The position numbers were made by a program, and so were the translations under genes. 60,406 nt of DNA, taken from NCBI GenBank assembly GCA_944322825.1, contig CALUQD010000006.1, positions 1 to 60,406 of the forward strand, in the 5' to 3' direction. The notes under the pieces were generated by a model that saw only the letters and a list, made by a program, of their open reading frames with translations, was not told the origin of the DNA and did no database searches. Source of the DNA: Candidatus Avelusimicrobium pullicaecorum. GTDB taxonomy: Bacteria; Elusimicrobiota; Elusimicrobia; Elusimicrobiales; Elusimicrobiaceae. Below are positions 14,729 to 22,370 of the stretch, piece after piece; position 1 is the first letter of the stretch; the number at the start of each line of letters is the position of its first letter.

Positions 14729-16369
14729 ATGCGCACATTTAGAAAAGCAGTTACCGAGCCGGAAGAGTTGGAAGAAGGCCACGGGTGGGGTGCCTGGCTG
14801 CAGGGGGGCATAAACGCGGTGGGGCGGTATCTTTTTCTGTTGGTGTGCGCGGCGGCTTCGGCCTGGCTGGTGTATAAGAGCTATCCGGGCCAGTCGCAGC
14901 ACGAATTGGCGTGGTTTGCGTTGGCGCCTTTTATTTGGGGAGTGACCAAAACCAAAGGGTTTTGGTCCTCTTTTTTATACAGCTGGCTGACGGCGTTTTT
15001 GTTTAACGCGGGTATTTTTTATTGGATTTTTTATACCTGCCTGCACGGGGGCGGCCTGTCTAAAGGGCTTTCGCTGGCGGCGTGGCTGGGTTTATCGGGT
15101 TTGATGGCCGTGCAGTTTGCCCTTTTTGGCGGGAGCTGTTATTTCTTGCGAAAGACGGGCGGATTTTTCCCGCTGTTAGCGGCGTGTGGCTTTGTCGCTT
15201 GGGAATGGCTGCACCAAACATTGGCTTTTTACGGCTTGGGGTTCCCTTGGGTGATGTTAGGGTATACGCAATGGAACGCCCCCGAAATGCTTCAGCTGGC
15301 TTCATTTACGGGGGTATATGGGATCAGCTTTTTAATTGTTTTTGTAGGGGCTTCGATCGGCTGGGCTTTTGCCACGCCAGGCGTGAAGGACGGGCTTTGG
15401 CATATGGTATATGCCGCCGTGTTGTTTTTGGGGGTGTATGCCTATGGGCATTATGCTTTGCCGGGTTCCTCGCAGCAGCTTGTGAACCGCCAGCCGTTGC
15501 TTAGTTTAAACGCCGCTTTAATGCAGCCCAATATCGACCAGTACAAAAAATGGAGCCCCGAATATGAAACCGAAATTCTTAATACATTGAATCAAATGGG
15601 GCATTCGCTGGATGGAAAAGGGGTGCGTTTGATGGTATGGCCGGAAAGCGCCGTTCCGGGCTCTTTAACGGAAGAACGGTATATGAAGTTATTCAAAGAC
15701 ATTGGCGGTGCCACGGGGGCGTATCAATTTATCGGGTCGAACATTACGGAGCCGGACGGCAAGCAATACGTAGGGGCGTATTTATTGGCTCCGCAGGCGG
15801 AGGGGCTTTTGCAAAGCTACCGCAAAATTAAACTGGTTCCGTTTGGGGAGTATATCCCGCTGGAAAGTACGGTCCGTTCCCTTTTTAAAGACGTAGAAGT
15901 ACTGGGCGAGTTAGGTTCTTTTACGCCGGGCCAGCGCGGGCAAAAACCGTTGGACTTAGGCGGTGTGCGGGTGGGGGAAAGTATTTGTTACGAGTCGATT
16001 TATCCCCAGCTGTGGCGGTCACAGAATTTACAGGGCGCCAAGTTGTTTGTAAACCTCACTAACGATGCCTGGTTTTTCAAAACAGCCGCCCCTTACCAGC
16101 ACTTGGCGGTGAATGTACTGCGCGCGGTGGAAACGGGGCGCCCGGTCCTGCGGGCGGCCAATACGGGCATTTCCGCGGTGATTGATCCGTTTGGGCGCAT
16201 CCAGGAACACACTGGTTTATTTACGCAAGAAGTGCTGCGCGCGGCGGTTGCGCTGCCGATTGGGGAACGGGTGAATTTTTATACCCAGTGGGGGGATTGG
16301 TTCGCCTGGCTGTGTGCGATTTTTTATTTTACATTGCTCATTTCCACGATGGTTTTTTCGTATGAATAA
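14729..16369 (+). CDS. lnt: Apolipoprotein N-acyltransferase
   Basis: Lnt adds the third acyl chain to lipoproteins in the inner membrane. The 546-residue protein has an N-terminal block of membrane helices and a C-terminal nitrilase domain with the Glu-Lys-Cys triad: WPESAVPG (Glu), [11 protein letters not shown] (Lys region) and [10 protein letters not shown] (Cys), followed by [11 protein letters not shown] 14729 is preferred over longer in-frame starts because it follows the previous stop by 8 bases. There is no clear Shine-Dalgarno, which implies translational coupling. Its presence supports a diderm cell, and client lipoproteins occur at 21945-22370 and 59205-59825. The last 8 bases overlap prfB. 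Confidence 0.95.
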   Translation: MRTFRKAVTEPEELEEGHGWGAWLQGGINAVGRYLFLLVCAAASAWLVYKSYPGQSQHELAWFALAPFIWGVTKTKGFWSSFLYSWLTAFLFNAGIFYWIFYTCLHGGGLSKGLSLAAWLGLSGLMAVQFALFGGSCYFLRKTGGFFPLLAACGFVAWEWLHQTLAFYGLGFPWVMLGYTQWNAPEMLQLASFTGVYGISFLIVFVGASIGWAFATPGVKDGLWHMVYAAVLFLGVYAYGHYALPGSSQQLVNRQPLLSLNAALMQPNIDQYKKWSPEYETEILNTLNQMGHSLDGKGVRLMVWPESAVPGSLTEERYMKLFKDIGGATGAYQFIGSNITEPDGKQYVGAYLLAPQAEGLLQSYRKIKLVPFGEYIPLESTVRSLFKDVEVLGELGSFTPGQRGQKPLDLGGVRVGESICYESIYPQLWRSQNLQGAKLFVNLTNDAWFFKTAAPYQHLAVNVLRAVETGRPVLRAANTGISAVIDPFGRIQEHTGLFTQEVLRAAVALPIGERVNFYTQWGDWFAWLCAIFYFTLLISTMVFSYE

Positions 16370-17483
16370 CAACATTGAATTTAAAGAAGTAGAAGAAAAA
16401 CTTTCCGACTTGGCCGCCCGCGTGGCCAAAATAGAATCCATTGATGACATTCCCGGCAAGCAGCAGGAATTAGCCGCTTTGCAGGCGCAGTCGGCGGATC
16501 CGAACTTTTGGAACGACACCAAAAAAGCCAAGGACGTCAGCCGGCAAATTGATTTTTTAAAAAACGCCATTGATACGTTCCATTCCCTGCGTAAAAAAAT
16601 GGAAGACGCCCGCGCCTGGTTTGACTTGTGCAAAGAAATGCAGGACCAAACCGAACTGGCCGCACTGGACGCTTCCTTGAAAGAAACGGAAAAACAGATT
16701 GCACAGAAAGAAGGCGAAATCCGCCTGTCGGACCCGAATGACAAACTAAACGCCATTTTAACCATCCACGCCGGCGCCGGCGGGACGGAATCGTGCGACT
16801 GGGCGCAAATGCTGGTGCGGATGTATACGCGCTGGGCGGAGCAGCACGGGTTTAAATTTTCGGTGCTGGACGCACAGCCCGGCGATGAAGCGGGGATTAA
16901 AACCTTGAGCGCAATGGTGGAAGGGCCGTTTGCGTATGGGTATTTGAAGGGGGAAAACGGCGTTCATCGGTTGGTTCGTGTGTCGCCGTTTGACGCCAAC
17001 GCCCGCCGCCACACTTCTTTTGCCTCGTGCGACGTACTGCCCGATATCGATGAAGACATCAACATCGAAATCCCCGAAAAAGACATCCAGCTCGAAACGT
17101 CCCGCGCCGGCGGCCACGGCGGGCAAAACGTTAACAAAGTGGAATCGGCCGTCCGCTTGTTGCACATCCCCACCGGGATAGTTGTTTCCTGCCGCATTGA
17201 ACGCAGCCAGCTGCAAAACCGTCAAACCGCTATGAAAATGCTCAAAGCGCGGTTGTACGAAATGGAAATGGACAAAAAACGCAGTGAGGCCGAAAAACGC
17301 TACGGTCAAAAAGGCGAAATTGCCTGGGGGCACCAAATTCGTTCGTATGTATTTATGCCGTATCAGCTGGTAAAGGATTTGCGCAGTGGTTATGAAACGT
17401 CGCAGATTAATGCGGTAATGGACGGCGATTTGGACCCGTTTATTTTTGCGTTTTTAAACTACGAAGCCGAACATAAAAAATAA
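16362..17483 (+). CDS. prfB: Peptide chain release factor 2
   Basis: RF2 terminates translation at UGA and UAA. The 373-residue protein has the RF2-specific anticodon-like tripeptide SPF (residues 208-210, in [15 protein letters not shown]) and the catalytic GGQ (253-255, in [16 protein letters not shown]). The frame is continuous from ATG 16362, so the autoregulatory UGA frameshift of many prfB genes is absent. The start lies inside the lnt end (8-base overlap); longer in-frame starts would run into lnt coding sequence without family similarity. hemW begins on its stop codon. Confidence 0.97.
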   Translation: MNNNIEFKEVEEKLSDLAARVAKIESIDDIPGKQQELAALQAQSADPNFWNDTKKAKDVSRQIDFLKNAIDTFHSLRKKMEDARAWFDLCKEMQDQTELAALDASLKETEKQIAQKEGEIRLSDPNDKLNAILTIHAGAGGTESCDWAQMLVRMYTRWAEQHGFKFSVLDAQPGDEAGIKTLSAMVEGPFAYGYLKGENGVHRLVRVSPFDANARRHTSFASCDVLPDIDEDINIEIPEKDIQLETSRAGGHGGQNVNKVESAVRLLHIPTGIVVSCRIERSQLQNRQTAMKMLKARLYEMEMDKKRSEAEKRYGQKGEIAWGHQIRSYVFMPYQLVKDLRSGYETSQINAVMDGDLDPFIFAFLNYEAEHKK

Positions 17484-18580
17484 TGAAAACCGCTCTGTAT
17501 ATTCATCTCCCGTTTTGCAAACAAAAATGTAATTATTGTGACTTTGCGTCGTTTGCGGGACGGGAGTCTTTTATTGAGGCGTATTTAAACGCCCTGGAGA
17601 AAGAAGCTACTTTCCCGCCCGCTATCACCCCGCAGACGCTGTATGTAGGCGGCGGCACGCCCAGCTTGCTTTCTGCCCGGCAACTGCGCCTGCTGTGCGG
17701 TATTATCCGGCGTTGGTTTGGGGCGATTTCCAGTATGGAAGAAAGCTCCCTGGAAGCCAACCCGGAAAGTTTAACAGCCGAAAAAATCCATCTGTTGCGG
17801 GAAGCCGGCTTCAACCGGCTGAGCCTGGGACTGCAAAGTTTTAATGATAAGGAACTTAAAACATTGGGCCGCGTGCACGATGTAAAAACTTTTTTAAAGG
17901 CTTTCGAGCAAGCGCGCGAAGGCGGATTTTTTAATATCAACGTGGATTTGATGGCCGGCTTGCCGGGCCAAACTTTGGAACAGTTTGTGGACGGATTAAC
18001 CAAATTAATGGCGCTACGGCCGGAGCATATTTCCGTCTATGGGTTACAGATAGAAGAAGGCACCCCGTTTTACGAACGCGGAATTGTGTGCGACCAACTG
18101 CTGATGCGCCGTATGCTGAAAGAAACGCATTGGCGTTTGGAAAAGGCCGGATATCACCATTATGAAATTTCCAACTTTGCTTTGCCCGGGTATGAAGCTA
18201 AACACAATACGCACTATTGGAATAACGGCGATTATATCGGCCTGGGCAGTGCGGCGGCTTCGTATCTAAACGGCTGCCGCCGGCAGAATACGCCCGATGT
18301 GCAGGAATATATCCGCCGGATAGAAAACGGCGAAAGCCCGGTGGTGTTTTCCGAAACGCTTACCGGCAAAGCGCGCAAAGGCGAAACCTTGATGCTGGGG
18401 CTTCGGAAATTGGACGGCGTGGAATTGTCGCCCGAGCAGGAAGCCTTTTTCGGCAAGGAAATCCAAAAGCATTTGGCTTCCGGCTTGCTCGTGCGGGACG
18501 GAAAAAAGATAAAATTATCTTTTGAAGGACTCTTTTTGGCCAACGAAGTGTTTTGCAGTTTCGTGGCTCCCTTTGATTAA
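17483..18580 (+). CDS. hemW: Radical-SAM heme chaperone HemW
   Basis: The 365-residue protein has the radical-SAM cluster motif CKQKCNYC (CxxxCxxC, residues 12-19), VGGGTPSLLS, the family block RLSLGLQSFNDKELKTLGRVHD, and DLMAGLPGQTLEQF. It belongs to the HemW/HemN-like group. Family knowledge says HemW binds heme and delivers it to respiratory enzymes, and is not a coproporphyrinogen oxidase. No other heme gene is in the window, so the client is open. It starts on the last base of the prfB stop codon and ends one base before the cofE-like gene. Confidence 0.92.
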   Translation: MKTALYIHLPFCKQKCNYCDFASFAGRESFIEAYLNALEKEATFPPAITPQTLYVGGGTPSLLSARQLRLLCGIIRRWFGAISSMEESSLEANPESLTAEKIHLLREAGFNRLSLGLQSFNDKELKTLGRVHDVKTFLKAFEQAREGGFFNINVDLMAGLPGQTLEQFVDGLTKLMALRPEHISVYGLQIEEGTPFYERGIVCDQLLMRRMLKETHWRLEKAGYHHYEISNFALPGYEAKHNTHYWNNGDYIGLGSAAASYLNGCRRQNTPDVQEYIRRIENGESPVVFSETLTGKARKGETLMLGLRKLDGVELSPEQEAFFGKEIQKHLASGLLVRDGKKIKLSFEGLFLANEVFCSFVAPFD

Positions 18581-18581
18581 T

Positions 18582-19289
18582 ATGCAAATTACGCCCATTC
18601 ATACCCGGTTGTTTAAAGAGCGCGAGGACTTGCCTGCTTTTATTGCAGCGCATTTGCCGTCCGTGGCGGAAAAAACGGTGCTGACGGTTTCTTCTAAACT
18701 GATTTGTTTGTGGAAAGGCCTCAGCGTGGCGTACGAAAGCCGCGCCCAAAAAGAAGCGCTCATCCGGCGGGAAAGCCGCGCGGCCCTGCAAACGCCGCTG
18801 GCGTGGCTGACAATCAAAAGCGGTATGATAATGACCAACGCCGGGATTGACGAGTCCAACGCGGACGGCAAATTGCTTTTACTGCCGCAGGACTGCTATG
18901 CGTGCGCGGCCGAACTTCGCGGAGAACTGCAAAAAAGATGGGGCGTTAAAGAATTGGGCGTAATTATTACGGACAGTATGATTTTGCCCTTGCGTGCGGG
19001 GGTAATCGGCGCGGCCGTTGCATATGCGGGGTTTAAAGGAGTAAAAGATTTGCGCGGCACGCCGGATATTTTTGGTAAAAAATTATCGGTAACGCTGGTC
19101 AACGCGGCCGACGCATTAGCCGCCGCGTGCGCGCTGACGATGGGCGAGGCGGCCGAGCAACGCCCGCTGTGCCGGGTGGAACAAGCGCCGGTGGAGTTTG
19201 TGGATAAGACGGACCCGGACGAGATTAAATATCCGCCGGAAGATGACCTGTATACCCCGCTTTTGAAAGCGGTCGGTTTGGTAAAATAA
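18582..19289 (+). CDS. CofE-like (F420-0 gamma-glutamyl ligase domain) protein
   Basis: The 235-residue protein matches the CofE fold: an N-terminal ITPIHTRLF...DLPAFI, VLTVSSKLICLWKG (family VvvSsKivs..eG), GMIMTNAGIDESNADG (family NAGiD.SN), ITDSMILPLRAGVIGAAVAYAGF and LVNAADALAAACALTMGEA. In F420-making archaea and actinobacteria CofE adds glutamates to F420-0. No other F420 gene is present here and this lineage is not known to me as an F420 producer. A related ligase role, for instance on another cofactor, is as likely. ATG 18582 follows the hemW stop by one base. Confidence 0.85.
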   Translation: MQITPIHTRLFKEREDLPAFIAAHLPSVAEKTVLTVSSKLICLWKGLSVAYESRAQKEALIRRESRAALQTPLAWLTIKSGMIMTNAGIDESNADGKLLLLPQDCYACAAELRGELQKRWGVKELGVIITDSMILPLRAGVIGAAVAYAGFKGVKDLRGTPDIFGKKLSVTLVNAADALAAACALTMGEAAEQRPLCRVEQAPVEFVDKTDPDEIKYPPEDDLYTPLLKAVGLVK

Positions 19290-19299
19290 CGGAGGCAAT

Positions 19300-19761
19300 A
19301 TGTTGAAAAGTATTTTAGGCGAGTTCAAAAAATTTATTGTACGCGGCAGTGTGATTGATATGTCGGTCGGTATCATTGTGGGGGCGGCGTTTACCAAAAT
19401 TGTAAATTCGATGGTGGCCGATATTTTAATGCCTCCGCTTGGATTATTAATGGGGAAAGTAGATTTTTCCAACTGGTTTTTGGTGCTCAAGCAAGGGGCC
19501 AATGTCCCCGGCCCCTATGACACGTTGGCCGCGGCGCAGGCGGCGGGCGCCACGACGCTGAACATCGGCAATTTCTTAAATGCCATCATTAGCTTTTTGA
19601 TTGTGGCCGCGTGTATTTTTGTGTTGATTAAAGCCATTAACCAACTGAACCGCAAGAAAGAAGAAGCCCCCGCCCCGGCCACGAAAGCGTGCCCGTATTG
19701 CTGTACGGATATCCCGCTGGCGGCGACGCGGTGCCCGAATTGCACGTCGGAATTGAAATAG
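19300..19761 (+). CDS. mscL: Large-conductance mechanosensitive channel MscL with C-terminal zinc ribbon
   Basis: Residues 1-~115 are a normal MscL: amphipathic N-helix, TM1 with SVIDMSVGIIVGAAFTKIV, a short periplasmic loop, TM2 with FLNAIISFLIVAACIFVLIK and a basic end QLNRKKEE. The channel vents solutes on osmotic downshock. The last ~30 residues are odd: APAPATKACPYC then IPLAATRCPNC, a four-Cys zinc-ribbon pattern replacing the usual helical bundle. GGAGG precedes ATG 19300, and a terminator follows. Confidence 0.95.
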   Translation: MLKSILGEFKKFIVRGSVIDMSVGIIVGAAFTKIVNSMVADILMPPLGLLMGKVDFSNWFLVLKQGANVPGPYDTLAAAQAAGATTLNIGNFLNAIISFLIVAACIFVLIKAINQLNRKKEEAPAPATKACPYCCTDIPLAATRCPNCTSELK

Positions 19762-19776
19762 CCGGCGGTCATTTTT

Positions 19777-19806
19777 AAAGCCCTTTCCTTTTGGAAGGGG
19801 CTTTTT
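19777..19806 (+). terminator. Intrinsic terminator of mscL
   Basis: AAAGCCCTTTCC (19777-19788) pairs with GGAAGGGGCTTT (19793-19804) with one G-U pair, and a T run follows. Confidence 0.88.
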
Positions 19807-19921
19807 TGTTGCGCCGGGGTGCGCAAAAAGCGGAAGCCCGGCTCGGCCGGCTTTAGCCGGGTGCGACAGTGCGGCTCCGCTAGCCCCACTGAAGGGCAAC
19901 TGAAGGGCAAAGGAAAGGGGA

Positions 19922-19936
19922 GCACCGGCTCGGTGC
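19922..19936. repeat. Module-1 mini-hairpin
   Basis: GCACCG - GCT - CGGTGC, a perfect stem preceded by AAAGGGGA. Confidence 0.75.
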
Positions 19937-20008
19937 CGTTTCGTTGGAGTGCGATATTGCGGAAACAGTGTGGCCCAACAAGTCGTGCTAACGGGTAAAG
20001 GAACGGGA

Positions 20009-20023
20009 GGCCAGGCTCTGGCC
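20009..20023. repeat. Module-1 mini-hairpin
   Basis: GGCCAG - GCT - CTGGCC, a perfect stem with a different sequence from the 19922 copy but the same 3-base loop. Confidence 0.75.
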
Positions 20024-20060
20024 CCGGCCCAGGGCCCCATAAAAATCACTTGTTTTAGAT

Positions 20061-20088
20061 GTACTTTTTCTGGCAGCAGAAAAAGTAC
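20061..20088. repeat. Module-2 hairpin, copy 1
   Basis: GTACTTTTTCTG (20061-20072) pairs with CAGAAAAAGTAC (20077-20088), loop GCAG. Confidence 0.8.
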
Positions 20089-20099
20089 CAAAGAAGGGA

Positions 20100-20114
20100 G
20101 CACCGGCTCGGTGC
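20100..20114. repeat. Module-1 mini-hairpin
   Basis: GCACCG - GCT - CGGTGC, the same stem as the copy at 19922. Confidence 0.75.
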
Positions 20115-20147
20115 CCCCAGGGAGCCACAAAAATCACTTGTTTATAT

Positions 20148-20173
20148 GTACTTTTTCCGGCGGGAAAAAGTAC
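20148..20173. repeat. Module-2 hairpin, copy 2
   Basis: GTACTTTTTCC (20148-20158) pairs with GGAAAAAGTAC (20163-20173), loop GGCG. Compared with copy 1 the stem ends in CC/GG instead of CTG/CAG. Confidence 0.8.
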
Positions 20174-20208
20174 TAAAAAGCGCCTGGCCCAGGGAGCCAC
20201 AAAAATCA

Positions 20209-20283
20209 CTTTCAAACGGGAAATTTTATAACTCGCGCGGGTATCCCGCGCTCAAACAATAAAATTTCTTCTCCGTTTGAAAG
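20209..20283. repeat. Module-3 branched palindrome, copy 1
   Basis: The outer stem CTTTCAAACGG (20209-20219) / CCGTTTGAAAG (20273-20283) encloses GAAATTTTAT (20220-20229) / ATAAAATTTC (20259-20268) after a 4-base bulge. The apical hairpin is GCGCGGG (20235-20241) / CCCGCGC (20245-20251). All three stems are perfect. The second copy is at 60282-60356. Confidence 0.85.
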
Positions 20284-20377
20284 GCTTTTTGTAGACGGCT
20301 CTAAAGGGGCGGATAAACGGCCACGGCAACTGCGCACAACAACATAAGCGGAAATAACCACAACAAGCACGGCCACA

Positions 20378-20397
20378 GCAAAAGCAAAAGCAAAAGC
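20378..20397 (+). repeat. Short tandem repeat (GCAAAA)x3
   Basis: Three exact GCAAAA units followed by GC. The flanking DNA is also rich in CA/AGC trinucleotides, so replication slippage is likely here. Confidence 0.8.
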
Positions 20398-20481
20398 GGA
20401 AACGGCTTTCCTTTTTTAACAGCGCGACAGGGCGGAAACAGTGTGGCTCAATTAATCGTGTTAGTGGGTAAAGGAAAGGGG

Positions 20482-20498
20482 AGGGGCGGCTCGCCCCT
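20482..20498. repeat. Module-1 mini-hairpin next to prepilin 1
   Basis: AGGGGCG - GCT - CGCCCCT, a perfect 7 bp stem followed by TGATTTG and T12. Confidence 0.75.
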
Positions 20499-20511
20499 TG
20501 ATTTGTTTTTT

Positions 20512-20553
20512 TTTTTTGATAAATTTTGGCTATGAACAAAATTTATCAAAAAA
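20512..20553 (+). promoter_or_regulatory. Start-codon hairpin of prepilin 1
   Basis: T6 plus GATAAATTTTG (20512-20528) pairs perfectly over 17 bp with CAAAATTTATC plus A6 (20537-20553). The 8-base loop GCTATGAA contains the ATG at 20532. A T12 tract ends in the left arm. No Shine-Dalgarno is visible, so initiation from this fold would be unusual. Confidence 0.8.
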
Positions 20554-21071
20554 CCCACCCGGTGGGGAAAAACGCCGGATTTACGCTAATAGAGCTATTA
20601 GTGGTGGTTTTAATCATCGGCATATTGGCGGCGGTGGCGTTGCCGCAATATCAAGTAGCAGTGACCAAGAGCCGTTTTACGCAAATGATTACTTTAACGG
20701 AGCATTATCGGAAATTGCAAGAAGTCTTTTATATGGCAAATGGAAGATATGCCACAACATGGGACGAATTGGGGGTGGATGTCCCGGAAGGATTTACCTT
20801 GTTGGAAAATGGCACGTCTTTTCAGTCTTCGCAATACAAATATATCATCGCGTCCAATCGGATGTTCGCGCAGGCGGTTTTTTTAGGCGGAGGACTAGAA
20901 TATCTGTCATATTTTGATAATACCAGCAGCAGTTTGGCCGGCGGGCATTACTGCGGCGCCTATGACAACAGTCCCCTGGCTACCCGCGTGTGCAAGAGCT
21001 TTGGCGGGCGGGTTGCTTCTCAAACAACGGTGAATGGAAACTCTCCCTATACGACTTATCTGATGCCTTAA
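20532..21071 (+). CDS. Type IV pilin-like prepilin (PilE-like) 1
   Basis: The 179-residue precursor has a short basic leader (MNKIYQKTHPVGKNAG) and the prepilin peptidase site G|FTLIE with Glu at mature position 5. A ~25-residue hydrophobic helix ([20 protein letters not shown]) follows, and then a variable globular part with two late Cys (HYCGAYDN...RVCKSFGG) that can form the pilin disulfide loop. It should be a surface pilus or pseudopilus subunit processed by PilD. ATG 20532 is used because it gives the normal leader; it lies in the loop of a 17 bp hairpin. The first ~60 bases are almost identical to the gene at 23493, while the 3' halves differ completely. No pilus assembly gene is in the window. 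Confidence 0.92.
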   Translation: MNKIYQKTHPVGKNAGFTLIELLVVVLIIGILAAVALPQYQVAVTKSRFTQMITLTEHYRKLQEVFYMANGRYATTWDELGVDVPEGFTLLENGTSFQSSQYKYIIASNRMFAQAVFLGGGLEYLSYFDNTSSSLAGGHYCGAYDNSPLATRVCKSFGGRVASQTTVNGNSPYTTYLMP

Positions 21072-21084
21072 CCTTTTGTATGGC

Positions 21085-21120
21085 AAAACCCCTCTTATCC
21101 TTTGGGTAAGAGGGGTTTTT
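21085..21120 (+). terminator. Intrinsic terminator of prepilin 1
   Basis: AAAACCCCTCTTATCC (21085-21100) pairs with the GGTAAGAGGGGTTTT strand (21105-21119) with one G-U pair, and T continues to 21120. Confidence 0.9.
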
Positions 21121-21187
21121 ATATGTCCCATTTAGGCACAGAGAAAAGGGCCCTTGCCAGGAAATTTTTATTTTTTTACACTAAGGT

Positions 21188-21883
21188 ATGCTTTACTTTG
21201 CTCATCGGGGCGCTTCGGCCCGGCAAGTTCAAAATACGGTTCCCGCTTTTGCGTTGGCGCGTCGGCTGGGTGCGTCCTGCTACGAGTTGGACGTCCACCT
21301 TACGCAAGACGGCGCGCTCGTGGTTCACCACGATTATTCCCTCCAAGCTACGGCTGGGGCGGATGTGCTGCTAAAAAATCTCACGCGGGCGGACCTGCAA
21401 AAGTATCCGCTGGTCAATCGGTTTGATAATCAAACACTGTTTGTGCCGGAACTCAAAGAAATTCTGCCGCGGGTCGCGCCGGATTTGCAGTTGCTGAACA
21501 TCGAGCTTAAAAACGATGGGAATCTCTATCCGGGCCTGGAAAAGCGGCTATTGGAAGAACTGTATGCCCGCGCGCCGCAAATGCTTTCAAAAATCCTGTT
21601 TTCCAGCTTTGATTATGACACCCTGGCCCGGATAAGGGAATTGGATAAAACCGCTCGTATCGGCCTGCTAACGCGGTTTTTTGACGTTTCTTTGGCGCTT
21701 AGGCTGGGGGCGGAAAGCGTACATATGAATCACACGCGTTTTACGCCGGAAACAGCGCAAGTGTGCCACCGAAACGGTTTAAACGTGTATTTGTATACGG
21801 TGAATGAAGCGCCGCTGGCGCAGCGGTTGGCGGAGCAGGGGGCGGACGGTATTTTTACCGATTGCATTGATTTGTTTGTATAA
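21188..21883 (+). CDS. Glycerophosphodiester phosphodiesterase family protein
   Basis: The 231-residue cytoplasmic-type GDPD starts with the hallmark FAHRGAS (residues 4-10) and continues with ENTVPAF-like QNTVPAFALA, ELDVHLTQDGALVVHHD (metal-binding E/D and catalytic His) and a terminal GADGIFTDCIDLF. It would cleave glycerophosphodiesters to glycerol-3-phosphate and an alcohol. QN replaces the more usual EN in the first motif, so the first Glu is missing or shifted. It has no signal peptide. AAGG lies close to ATG 21188, and a strong convergent terminator follows at 21900-21929. Confidence 0.9.
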   Translation: MLYFAHRGASARQVQNTVPAFALARRLGASCYELDVHLTQDGALVVHHDYSLQATAGADVLLKNLTRADLQKYPLVNRFDNQTLFVPELKEILPRVAPDLQLLNIELKNDGNLYPGLEKRLLEELYARAPQMLSKILFSSFDYDTLARIRELDKTARIGLLTRFFDVSLALRLGAESVHMNHTRFTPETAQVCHRNGLNVYLYTVNEAPLAQRLAEQGADGIFTDCIDLFV

Positions 21884-21899
21884 CGAATGGGACCGCCAA

Positions 21900-21929
21900 A
21901 AAAGCCCCGCTCTTTTGAGCGGGGCTTTT
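21900..21929. terminator. Bidirectional intrinsic terminator
   Basis: AAAAGCCCCGCTC (21900-21912) pairs with GAGCGGGGCTTTT (21917-21929). It serves the GDPD gene and the convergent lipoprotein gene. Confidence 0.92.
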
Positions 21930-21944
21930 GGGTGGGAAAACAAA

Positions 21945-22370
21945 TTAATAGTCGTATCCGTAATCCATTGCGGCCGAGGAAGACTCTGCCGATTGGGAAG
22001 AATCTTCCGCCGGGGCTTGCATCCCATAGTATTGTTCCGGCGTGTAGCGTTTGGGTTTTTGCCAGAGGCGTTTTTCCTTTTTGTAATCGGCTTCGCTGGG
22101 CTGGCCGGGCACTTTGGGTTGTTGGCGGTCGTCGAAGAAATAGATGGTTTTTTCTTCTTCGGGGCCGACGTTAAAGATATATTCGGATTCCACATTGGGC
22201 GGCGTTTCGCGCCGTTCTTTTACGGCATCTTTGGACAAATCTTCCAAATAATCTTCTTCCGTCAAATAAATTTTGCGGTGGTATTTTTCTTCGCGTTGTT
22301 TGTTGGTGGTGCACGCGGTCAAAAAACCGGCGCAGACAATTAAAGCCAAAAGGGCGGGAAGTTTTCTCAT
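21945..22370 (-). CDS. Small lipoprotein of unknown function
   Basis: The 141-residue precursor has a lipoprotein signal peptide with lipobox LTAC at residues 17-20 (MRKLPALLALIVCAGFLTAC). The mature chain is strongly hydrophilic and probably unstructured: many Glu/Lys/Asp, a Tyr-rich tail (DYGYDY at the C-terminus) and no Cys other than the acylated one. I recognise no domain. Its start overlaps the folD stop (ATGA) and its ribosome site AAGGAG is inside folD, so it is expressed from the folD message. It is a likely substrate of the Lnt encoded at 14729. Confidence 0.8.
   Translation of the reverse strand: MRKLPALLALIVCAGFLTACTTNKQREEKYHRKIYLTEEDYLEDLSKDAVKERRETPPNVESEYIFNVGPEEEKTIYFFDDRQQPKVPGQPSEADYKKEKRLWQKPKRYTPEQYYGMQAPAEDSSQSAESSSAAMDYGYDY

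Larger units (their letters stand above)
19823..20531. repeat. Mosaic palindromic repeat block A, upstream of prepilin 1
   Basis: This 709-base gene-free stretch is built of modules that recur at 23281-23492 and 59872-60406. Module 0 is a GGAAACAGTGTGGC core (19961-19974 and 20434-20447). Module 1 is GGGAG plus a variable-stem mini-hairpin with loop GCT (19922, 20009, 20100, 20482), often followed by CCCAGGG and then CCATAAAAATCAC or CCACAAAAATCAC. Module 2 is a GTACTTTTTC hairpin (20061 and 20148). Module 3 is a 75-base branched palindrome (20209-20283). Module 4 is GCTTTTTGTAGACGG...GGATAAACGGC. Open frames in it are low-complexity by-products. Confidence 0.85.

Noticed and set aside
16362..16450. 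Programmed frameshift in prfB
   Set aside because: The reading frame is continuous with normal RF2 N-terminal sequence. There is no CTTTGAC-type slip site near codon 25.
20378..20397. CRISPR-like or minisatellite array
   Set aside because: Only three 6-base units without spacers. No repeat-spacer structure exists anywhere in the window and no cas gene is present.
19823..20531. Insertion sequence or integron remnant
   Set aside because: The palindromes are suggestive, but no transposase or integrase fragment is recognisable in any frame and no target duplication is seen at the block ends.
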